DNA of 55,727 nucleotides from positions 247,427 through 303,153 of the forward strand of contig JAPPIK010000006.1 in the NCBI GenBank assembly GCA_028820655.1, written 5' to 3'. Source of the DNA: Candidatus Poribacteria bacterium (GTDB taxonomy: Bacteria > Poribacteria > WGA-4E > JAJDTR01). The notes beneath the pieces were generated by a model. The model saw only the letters and a list, made by a program, of their open reading frames with translations, made no database searches and was not told the origin of the DNA. The number at the start of each line of letters is the position of its first letter. The first letter of the stretch is position 1. Position numbers and translations under genes: made by a program. Positions 45,271 through 51,999 of the stretch are shown here, piece by piece.

Positions 45271-48200
45271 ATGCCTAAACGCAAAAAGAACACCAAAACC
45301 GTCGAAACACTCACACATACCGACGATAAACGCCCCAACATCCCCACCGCCGAACTCCAGCCGGTGATGGAGAACGACGATCCCATTCCGGTCACCTACG
45401 AGCGCAACCGCGACCTCGATCCCCAATTCGTGTGGCGGGGGAAGGACGAACAGGACTGGTCGGATCTGGTGGTGCAGGCGCCGCCGCTTTTCATTCAGGA
45501 GAAGGTGCATCCGAAGGTGCTGATTGACGACTTGGTGCGGGGTTCGCAGTCCGAGGACGGGGCGCCGCAGGAACAACTCGACCTGTTCGCGGACTTCAAC
45601 GGCTTGCCGAGCGAGGGCGCCAAGACGGAGTTTTACCAGCACGACGCCAACTGGTCGAACCGGATGATCCTCGGCGACAGCCTGCGTGTGATGGCGTCGC
45701 TGGCGGAGCGCGAAGGATTGCGGGGTAAGGTGCAGTGCATCTACATCGATCCGCCCTACGGCATCAAGTTCAACTCCAACTTCCAGTGGTCTACAACAAG
45801 CAAGATTGTGACAGATGGGAAAGCCGAACATATTACGCGCGAACCGGAGCAGGTAAAGGCGTTTCGGGACACCTGGCGGGACGGGATTCACTCCTACCTG
45901 ACCTATCTGCGCGACCGTCTGACCGTAGCAAGGGCCCTACTAACCGGGAGTGGTTCAATCATCGTACAGATTGGGGAAGAGAATGTACACCGAGTGCGCG
46001 CATTGATGGATGAAGTGTTTGGAGAGGAGAATTTTATTGCAAACATACATTTCCGTACAAAGATTCCGCTCGCAAACACGTACCTCGCCGGAGTAACAGA
46101 CCACTTACTATGGTATGGTAAAGATAAAACCCAAACCAAGTATCGAAAGTTGTTTTTTCCACGACTGGTCGGGGAAGGCACTCAATTTACAGTTGTACGG
46201 GCCAAAGACGGAAACATTCGACGTATGACCAGAGAAGAACTATCGGGCAGAGAAGAAATACCGGAGGGTGAATCGGCATGTCGCGGTTTGGATTTGGTGT
46301 CAGCTGGTCGGGGGGAATCCTGTGTGTTCGATGCAGAATTTGAGGGAACAGTTTACCGGACTTCATCACAAAAAAGTTGGAAGACAAACCCGGCGGGCTT
46401 TGAGCGCTGCAAAAAAGCCAACCGGATTTTAGGTGGAAGTACATCGTTGTCTTATCTGTTCATGCACGGCGATTATCCTGTAAGAGAATATTCTAATATG
46501 TGGAGCGATACGCAGGGAGCATCCGATAAGAGCTATGTTGTCCAGACCAGCGATAAAGTGATTCAGCGCTGCCTTCTCATGACGACCGATCCGGGGGACC
46601 TTGTTCTCGATCCGACTTGCGGGTCCGGCACCACCGCATATATCGCCGAGGGTTGGGGCAGGCGTTGGATTACAATCGACACCTCCCGCGTGGCGCTTGC
46701 TCTAGCCCGCGCCCGCATCATGGGCGCCCGCTACGACTACTACCTGCTCTCCGACAGCCGCGAGGGGCAACTCAAGGAGGCGGAGATTGAAGGCAGAGCG
46801 CCTTCGGAGGCGCCAACCTACGGCGATATCCGTCAGGGGTTCGTGTATGATCGGGTGCCTCATGTCACGCTCAAATCCATCGCTCACAACACCGAGATTG
46901 ATGTCATCTGGGAGCGGTATGAGGAGGAGTTGGCGCCGCTCCGCGCCGATTTGTCGAAGGTTGCCGGTCAGGCGCAAACGCTCGAAGAGTGGGAAGTTCC
47001 GCGCGAACGCCCAGAAAATTGGTCCTCCGAGACCGAGCTGCTGCTCGCCGAGTTCTGGGAGTTGCGTGTCGCCCGCCAGAAAGAGATTGACGCCTCCATC
47101 GCCGCCAAAGCCGATTACGAATACCTTTTCGACAAACCCTACTCAGACAACAAAAAGGTGCGCGTGGCGGGACCGTTCACCGTGGAAAGCCTCTCGCCTC
47201 ACCGCGTGCTCGGGGTTGACGAGAACGACGAACTGATCGATAACCTCGCCGACGCCGAACTCGGCTACGGCGAAACTCAGGACTTTGCGACCCTGATTCT
47301 TGAGCACCTCAAAACCTCCGGCGTGCAACAGGCGCATAAGGAGGACCGCATCTCCTTTACCGGCATCAAACCTTGGCCCGGCGACCTCGTTTGCGCCGAG
47401 GGCAGATACGTCGAGGGCGATCCCGACTCCGGCGTTGACAAACGCGCCGCCATCTTTATCGGTCCTGAATTTGGCACCGTCTCCCGTCCCGATCTCGTTG
47501 AAGCCGCCCGCGAGGCGGCGGACGCCGACTTCGATCTCCTGATAGCTTGCGCATTCTCCTACGAAGCCCACTCCACCGATCTCGACAAACTCGGCAAAAT
47601 CCCGATACTCAAGGCACGAATGAACGCCGATCTCCACATGGCTGCCGACCTCAGCAATACCGGCAAAGGGAATCTGTTCGTGATTTTCGGCGAACCGGAT
47701 ATTACAGTGGCCAGTGGCCTGTGGCTAGTGACCAGTAAAGGACAAAAATTTGCAAATTATGAACAAGTTAAAGAGTTATCAAGACTTGGAAGTTTGGAAG
47801 AAATCAATCGAGTTGGCAGAGATGGTTTACCGCATCTCTGCGGAGTTTCCGTCGGAGGAGAAGTTCGGCATAACCAGCCAGGTGCGGAGAGCGGCAGCAT
47901 CGGTCCCAGCGAACATCGCGGAGGGATCGGAACGTCAGCGGACCGGGGAGTTTCTTCAGTTTCTGGGGATCGCGAGCGGCTCCCTGGCGGAGACGGAGAC
48001 ATTTCTGATTCTGGCGCACCGGTTGGGGATAGCCAAAGCCGAGCAGATCAAACCCTTACTAGATCTAGCGGGGGATATTGGACGGATGCTCAACGGTCTC
48101 AAACGTTCGCTGCGATCAAAAACCTGACCGATGCGGACTTCCCACTGGCACTGACCACTGGCCACTGGACACAGGTTACCGTTCACGGCGTTGATGTGTT

Positions 48201-48492
48201 TCATCCCAACACGGGCGAGATTCGGAGCGACAGCACCGACGGCATCGCCTGCTGGTTTATCGATACCGACTATAACGCGGAGAGTTTTTTCGTGCGGCAC
48301 GCTTATTTCCTCGGCGCGAATGACCCCTACAAAGCGCTCAAGACGACGCTGAAAGCGGAGATTAACCGCGAAGCCTGGGAGACGCTCCACAGCGACACCT
48401 CACGGCCGTTCGAGAAGCCGGCGTCCGGGCGGATCGCCGTAAAAGTCATCAATCACCTCGGGGATGAGGTGATGAAGGTTTTTCGGGTATAG
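45271..48492 (+). CDS. Type III adenine DNA methyltransferase (Mod) with an in-frame inserted element
   Basis: The 1073-aa beta-class N6-adenine/N4-cytosine methyltransferase has the DPPY motif at residues 160-163 (YIDPPYGIKF) and the SAM motif LDPTCGSGTTAYIAEGW near 445-460. Type III Mod enzymes methylate one strand of an asymmetric site and pair with Res. The C-terminal part (about 970-1073) has GVDVFHPNTGEIRSD, YFLGANDPYKALKTTLKAEI and HLGDEVMKVF, as in Res-linked Mods. Between FGEPDI (about residue 810) and QVTVHGVDVF lies ~157 codons of low-complexity, glycine-rich sequence. It is the out-of-frame reading of the inserted S23/IVP element. The Mod frame stays open across it, so the protein may still be made. 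The matching res gene is broken. Confidence 0.88.
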   Translation: MPKRKKNTKTVETLTHTDDKRPNIPTAELQPVMENDDPIPVTYERNRDLDPQFVWRGKDEQDWSDLVVQAPPLFIQEKVHPKVLIDDLVRGSQSEDGAPQEQLDLFADFNGLPSEGAKTEFYQHDANWSNRMILGDSLRVMASLAEREGLRGKVQCIYIDPPYGIKFNSNFQWSTTSKIVTDGKAEHITREPEQVKAFRDTWRDGIHSYLTYLRDRLTVARALLTGSGSIIVQIGEENVHRVRALMDEVFGEENFIANIHFRTKIPLANTYLAGVTDHLLWYGKDKTQTKYRKLFFPRLVGEGTQFTVVRAKDGNIRRMTREELSGREEIPEGESACRGLDLVSAGRGESCVFDAEFEGTVYRTSSQKSWKTNPAGFERCKKANRILGGSTSLSYLFMHGDYPVREYSNMWSDTQGASDKSYVVQTSDKVIQRCLLMTTDPGDLVLDPTCGSGTTAYIAEGWGRRWITIDTSRVALALARARIMGARYDYYLLSDSREGQLKEAEIEGRAPSEAPTYGDIRQGFVYDRVPHVTLKSIAHNTEIDVIWERYEEELAPLRADLSKVAGQAQTLEEWEVPRERPENWSSETELLLAEFWELRVARQKEIDASIAAKADYEYLFDKPYSDNKKVRVAGPFTVESLSPHRVLGVDENDELIDNLADAELGYGETQDFATLILEHLKTSGVQQAHKEDRISFTGIKPWPGDLVCAEGRYVEGDPDSGVDKRAAIFIGPEFGTVSRPDLVEAAREAADADFDLLIACAFSYEAHSTDLDKLGKIPILKARMNADLHMAADLSNTGKGNLFVIFGEPDITVASGLWLVTSKGQKFANYEQVKELSRLGSLEEINRVGRDGLPHLCGVSVGGEVRHNQPGAESGSIGPSEHRGGIGTSADRGVSSVSGDRERLPGGDGDISDSGAPVGDSQSRADQTLTRSSGGYWTDAQRSQTFAAIKNLTDADFPLALTTGHWTQVTVHGVDVFHPNTGEIRSDSTDGIACWFIDTDYNAESFFVRHAYFLGANDPYKALKTTLKAEINREAWETLHSDTSRPFEKPASGRIAVKVINHLGDEVMKVFRV
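47705..48167 (+). mobile_element. IVS-like element encoding an S23/IVP four-helix-bundle protein, inserted in mod
   Basis: Perfect 13-bp inverted ends, CAGTGGCCAGTGG (47705-47717) and CCACTGGCCACTG (48155-48167), bound 463 bp. The only gene inside is the S23-like one. The element interrupts mod at a point where related proteins run straight from FGEPDI to the GVDVF segment. S23/IVP genes are known as intervening sequences in 23S rRNA; here the host is a protein gene. No transposase is present, so movement would have to be in trans or by another route. Confidence 0.75.
47750..48127 (+). CDS. Four-helix-bundle protein (23S rRNA intervening-sequence protein, S23/IVP family)
   Basis: The ~125-aa protein is read in a different frame from the mod gene that contains it. 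It has the family opening YQDLEVWKKSIELAEMVYR, the middle motif SQVRRAAASVPANIAEG and GEFLQFLGIASGSLAETETF. These are the hallmarks of S23/IVP proteins, homologous to the Avd accessory protein of diversity-generating retroelements. They form basic pentameric bundles that bind nucleic acid. AAAGGA at 47737-47742 supports the TTG at 47750; ATG 47759 is the alternative start. The function is unknown. Confidence 0.9.
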   Translation: MQIMNKLKSYQDLEVWKKSIELAEMVYRISAEFPSEEKFGITSQVRRAAASVPANIAEGSERQRTGEFLQFLGIASGSLAETETFLILAHRLGIAKAEQIKPLLDLAGDIGRMLNGLKRSLRSKT

Positions 48493-48540
48493 AAATACAT
48501 TAGACAATCTGCCTTTAGCATTTAGGGAAGGAATCTCGTT

Positions 48541-48945
48541 ATGGATGCATCGAAAGAACTCGAAATCTACAAACAGCGATATGAGACGTTCCGTTATCTT
48601 GATCGTCTACGTTGGCAAATGTTGCAGATCGCGGTCATAGTAGGTTCGTTGATTCTGGCTTATGGAAAAGACGGATCTGAACCGGCACGATGGGTATTCG
48701 TGGTAGTTGGCGCCTTATTCATGGTGCTTGGATTGACAATGCTGAAAATAAGACACGGAATAAATGTTAACAACCAAGTTCTGCATAAAGCCGCAACGCG
48801 GGTTGGTGACACTGATATTCCGCCGGCTTCTAAGTGGTGGAAGAGCATTGGTTGTTGGATTTCTTTGATTTTGATTGGCCTTGGGGTGTTATGTATAGCC
48901 ATATCCATTTTTTCCGCACAATCCAATGGAGGCCCCGATGCATAA
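48541..48945 (+). CDS. Small three-TM membrane protein, putative effector
   Basis: The 134-aa protein has an N-terminal amphipathic helix (DASKELEIYKQRYETFRYLD) and three hydrophobic segments: about 28-44 (LQIAVIVGSLILAYG), 50-68 (WVFVVVGALFMVLGLTML) and 100-123 (ISLILIGLGVLCIAISIFS). It matches no family I can name with certainty, though SLATT-type defence membrane proteins have a similar layout. The TIR-like gene overlaps its 3' end by 8 nt, so the two are co-translated. A membrane-disrupting effector controlled by a TIR-made signal is an attractive inference. Confidence 0.6.
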   Translation: MDASKELEIYKQRYETFRYLDRLRWQMLQIAVIVGSLILAYGKDGSEPARWVFVVVGALFMVLGLTMLKIRHGINVNNQVLHKAATRVGDTDIPPASKWWKSIGCWISLILIGLGVLCIAISIFSAQSNGGPDA

Positions 48946-49546
48946 GGTTTTTACCAGCTACCACCACGCCAAAGATCAATATTACAAAGACTGGCTTGTC
49001 CGGATGGGCGAAAATTACGAGATATTTATTGATCGGTCGGTGGACACAGGAGACATATCCGACAATCTCACCGATCAAGCAATCAGAGAGAAAATTCGAG
49101 ATGACTATCTCCGCGACTCCACGGTTACTATTGTGCTTGTAGGCGAAGAAACAAAACGTCGAGAGCACGTGGACTGGGAGATTTATTCCAGTATGATTGA
49201 TGGCAGAGTCAACAAAAAGTCTGGAATTCTCACGGTGAGTCTACCATCAATTGAAACCAGTTCCTCGATCTACGTCTCGCATTCTGGTGAGAAAAAAGCC
49301 GTCTATCCTGATATCCACGTATGGCAAACCCTGACCAGCCGGACCGAGTTCGAGAGTTACTACCCCTATATGCCCGACAGGATTATTGACAACTTACTGG
49401 AGCAAGAAGCCAAAGTTTCAGTCACCGCATGGTCCAGGATTGAAAACAATCCGAAGAACCTCCAATTCCTTATTGATGCCGCGTTTGAAGATCGCGCTAA
49501 ATGCAAATATGACCTTCGGCGGCCTATGAGGAGAAATAATTCGTGA
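48938..49546 (+). CDS. TIR-like (MTH538/ThsB-type) domain protein
   Basis: The 202-aa protein begins MHKVFTSYHHAKDQYYKDWL and continues DRSVDTGDISDNLTDQAIRE and STVTIVLVGEETKRREHVDW-EIYSSM. This pattern (FISYhH, NWPx/IRD, VVLIG..T..R.W..WEI) is typical of the MTH538 TIR-like family that includes ThsB of Thoeris defence. ThsB proteins sense phage and make cyclic-ADP-ribose-type signals from NAD. GGAGG (48928-48932) precedes the ATG at 48938 by 5 nt, inside the end of the membrane-protein gene. No ThsA (SIR2/SLOG or macro domain) is present, so the membrane protein may be its effector. The TGA at 49544-49546 overlaps a decayed helicase start. Confidence 0.8.
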   Translation: MHKVFTSYHHAKDQYYKDWLVRMGENYEIFIDRSVDTGDISDNLTDQAIREKIRDDYLRDSTVTIVLVGEETKRREHVDWEIYSSMIDGRVNKKSGILTVSLPSIETSSSIYVSHSGEKKAVYPDIHVWQTLTSRTEFESYYPYMPDRIIDNLLEQEAKVSVTAWSRIENNPKNLQFLIDAAFEDRAKCKYDLRRPMRRNNS

Positions 49547-49640
49547 TGGAATTTCGAATTGCCAACACCTTCACGGACTGCCACGCCGATCTCACTGGAG
49601 TTGAGCAGTAAGATGCCAAGACCACGACTTTTGCCTCCGA
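49546..49640 (+). pseudogene. Decayed copy of the helicase 5' end
   Basis: ATG 49546, overlapping the TIR stop as TGATG, reads MEFRIANTFTDCHADLTGVE-Q then TAA. The downstream copy at 52000 reads MDFRIANTFTDSLAKLTGNE-QKGAKTTAF, and the similarity continues past the stop (DAKTTTFAS). This is therefore a relic of the same gene start, truncated by a stop and then lost. The ATPase/nuclease pair lies between relic and intact gene. Confidence 0.75.
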
Positions 49641-49785
49641 ACAGACTCGGTACCGAACGCATGTCGAATTGAGCGCTCAAGCGAGACCATATGAGCAAAT
49701 AGGGCGATCCGATTGCAGGTTGTTAATCCGTGAAATCCTTAAATCCGTTTAATCCGTGATTCAGACAATTGCCAAATGGTGCCTC

Positions 49786-49812
49786 ACTGACCACTAGCCA
49801 CAAACCACTGTC
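49786..49812. repeat. CCACT-rich boundary repeat upstream of the ATPase
   Basis: ACTGACCACTAGCCACAAACCACTG lies in the 312-bp gap (49547-49858) between the TIR gene and the ATPase gene. A second CTTAAATCCGTTTAATCCGTG-type repeat (about 49737-49758) and the helicase relic fill the rest. Confidence 0.55.
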
Positions 49813-49858
49813 GAAAAGTGTTGCCACTGAGGATTAGATCGCGAATAGGAGACTCACA

Positions 49859-51457
49859 ATGAAAACAGATCGGAACGCCAAAACTACAAACATGCAAGTC
49901 CCAACGCCCTCGAATGTTCGGATTTCTGTAAAAGATTTCGGCCCCATCGCGAAAGGCTCTATAGATCTGCGGCCATTGACCATATTTGTCGGTCCGAGCA
50001 ACACCGGCAAAACGTACTTTGCAACACTGATCTACGCACTGCACCTGATGCTGGATGGATTTCAACGGCTACCCGTCGTGTTTGCCTATCGAGATCATTT
50101 TGAGCCAGGTTTCCTCCGTGACGAAACCCTGGCGACAAATATTGGTTTGCGGAAAGAGGAACTTCAGGAAACGCTCAAGAAACTAGAAACCGTAGGGCGT
50201 GCCTTCAGATTCTTGGATTTGCCTAGAGGTGTCCGCGACGCCGTGCGGTCAGTTCTCAAGAATCCCGAAGTATTGGGCGCGTGTATCGGAACCGAGTTTG
50301 AACGTTGCTTCGATCTCAAATCCTTGTCCGATCTGGTGCGATTGTCCTGTGAATCCGGTGGAACACAACTTTCACTTGATGTCAGCGAAGAAAAACAGTC
50401 TCTCTGGCATTTCGACATGGAACTTTCCGCGTCAGGCATCACCACAAGTGGGGAGATTGAGGATATAATCCTTTTCCCTGAGGAGTGGTTGACTTCGACA
50501 TTGGGGCACCATCGGGAATTTCACCGATTCAGCGCGTTAGTCAAAGAGAGAATGGAACTTGATTCTTCACTTGAACGAGGGCACTTGTTTGAGTTCTTTG
50601 ATCGATTATTGTACGCGGCAAATTTTGCCAATGAGCAAGACGACATGCATTACCTGCCTGCTAACCGCAGCGGCATCATGCAGAGCCACCGTCTGATCGC
50701 AAGTTCCCTCGTGGCACGCTCCACGCGCACAGGGCAAGGACACCCCCGTGAATTTCCAACACTGCCAGGCGTGACGGCGGACTTTATGGAGCAACTCATC
50801 CTTTTCACAGAGGAACGAGAGCGGGACGAGCTAATCAAGACGATTGCCGACACCCTCGAACGTGAGGTGCTTGACGGGCAGATACTAATCAATAGGGCGT
50901 CGGCGGGCGGATATCCGGAATTCGTCTATCAACCGCGCAAAACGAACGAAATCATTCGCTTGACCCGTGTTTCGTCCATGGTCTCCGAACTCGCGCCCGT
51001 TGTGTTGTTTCTCCGCGCTGTCATTAATCGCGGCGACATGCTCATCATTGAGGAGCCTGAAGCGCATCTTCATCCCGCGGCACAGACCGAGATGGCGAAG
51101 ACATTGGGCCGCCTGGTGCGCGCCGGGGTGCGGGTTGTGGTTACCACGCACAGCGACTGGTTGCTTAAAGAGATTGGAAATCTGGTGCGCGAGGGGGAAC
51201 TCAAAGATAAAACCGGCCAACCGGACAGAGAAAACCTACTTCCGAGTTCGCTCCAACCCAGCGATGTGGGCGTCTGGCAGTTCCGCAAGGATGGTACTTC
51301 CAAAGGGGCGACGGTAGAGGAAATCCCGTATGACCGAATCGAGGGTGTCGAACCTGAGGAGTATGAATACGTCTCTGAGGCGCTTTACAACCGCTCAGCC
51401 GACTTGCAAAACCAACTCGCGGAAACGGCGGGCGGGACAAAATACAAACATGAATGA
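49859..51457 (+). CDS. AAA/OLD-like ATPase
   Basis: The 532-aa ABC/SMC-like ATPase begins VRISVKDFGPIAKGSIDLRP and has Walker A FVGPSNTGKTYFA (about residues 40-52). Walker B is LIIEEPEAHLHPAAQTEM (about 400-417), followed by the H-loop region VVTTHSDWLLKEI. The central ~300 residues are a helical insert. Such ATPases control nucleases in several two-gene defence systems. The next gene overlaps its 3' end by 8 nt and encodes a PD-(D/E)XK-like protein, so it is probably an ATPase/nuclease pair. AGGAG (49847-49851) is 7 nt before the ATG. Confidence 0.83.
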   Translation: MKTDRNAKTTNMQVPTPSNVRISVKDFGPIAKGSIDLRPLTIFVGPSNTGKTYFATLIYALHLMLDGFQRLPVVFAYRDHFEPGFLRDETLATNIGLRKEELQETLKKLETVGRAFRFLDLPRGVRDAVRSVLKNPEVLGACIGTEFERCFDLKSLSDLVRLSCESGGTQLSLDVSEEKQSLWHFDMELSASGITTSGEIEDIILFPEEWLTSTLGHHREFHRFSALVKERMELDSSLERGHLFEFFDRLLYAANFANEQDDMHYLPANRSGIMQSHRLIASSLVARSTRTGQGHPREFPTLPGVTADFMEQLILFTEERERDELIKTIADTLEREVLDGQILINRASAGGYPEFVYQPRKTNEIIRLTRVSSMVSELAPVVLFLRAVINRGDMLIIEEPEAHLHPAAQTEMAKTLGRLVRAGVRVVVTTHSDWLLKEIGNLVREGELKDKTGQPDRENLLPSSLQPSDVGVWQFRKDGTSKGATVEEIPYDRIEGVEPEEYEYVSEALYNRSADLQNQLAETAGGTKYKHE

Positions 51458-51959
51458 GATTCTAGCCGAAATTCGGCTAAGAGTGTGCGTTGAAAACCTC
51501 GCTAGGTCGTGCAAGGAGGAAGGATGCGAAGCGTCTCTTGAGGATATCCCATACCCTAGAGTTGTGGTAGATGCGAATAAAGCATTCCCGGCTCAGGCAA
51601 TGGAAGGGCAACGATGTGACTACATCCTTTTCTTCATGAATGCCGCTGAAGACACGCTCTTCACGGTTCCGATTGAACTTAAGAGTGGCAAAGTAGATGC
51701 CTCGGAGGCGATTAACCAACTGCAGGGCGGGGCAGCCTTCGCTAATCGCTTCACGCCGACAAGTTTCAGGTCTATCTGCCGGCCAATCCTGTTCCACGGT
51801 ACGCGGAGAATTCATGAGGAGGAACGCAAGGAACTCGGTCGTAAAAAGATTAGTTTCCGCGACGATAAACTAACCGTCAAGACAGCGCGATGCAGTAAAT
51901 CCAAGAATCTGGCGATTGCCCTATCAAGAGATCTGCGTACTGTAGTGGCGCGTCACTAA
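51450..51959 (+). CDS. PD-(D/E)XK-like nuclease, partner of the ATPase
   Basis: The 169-aa protein has the pattern CDYILFFMNAAEDTLFTVPI-ELKSGK-VDASEAINQL. D of CDY, a beta-strand and ELK then a helix with Q correspond to the D-(D/E)xK-Q arrangement of restriction-type nucleases. The C-terminal part (RRIHEEERKELGRKKISFRD) is basic. The ATG at 51450 overlaps the ATPase stop by 8 nt, indicating coupled expression. It would be the cleaving component of a defence pair. I do not recognise a named family, so the nuclease call rests on the motif. Confidence 0.65.
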   Translation: MNEILAEIRLRVCVENLARSCKEEGCEASLEDIPYPRVVVDANKAFPAQAMEGQRCDYILFFMNAAEDTLFTVPIELKSGKVDASEAINQLQGGAAFANRFTPTSFRSICRPILFHGTRRIHEEERKELGRKKISFRDDKLTVKTARCSKSKNLAIALSRDLRTVVARH

Positions 51960-51998
51960 CCACTCACCACTAACCACTGACCACTAGCCACTGTATTT
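51957..51998. repeat. CCACT-rich boundary repeat upstream of the helicase
   Basis: Four consecutive CCACT(C/A/G) units, ACCACTCACCACTAACCACTG then ACCACTAGCCACTG, separate the nuclease stop from the helicase start. Confidence 0.7.
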
Positions 51999-51999
51999 C

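Noticed and set aside
45214-45891. 225-codon frame antisense to the start of mod
   Set aside because: It overlaps the well-supported Mod N-terminus and shows no known domain.
48541-48945. Type II Thoeris ThsA
   Set aside because: It has TM segments but no macro domain, and is far too short.
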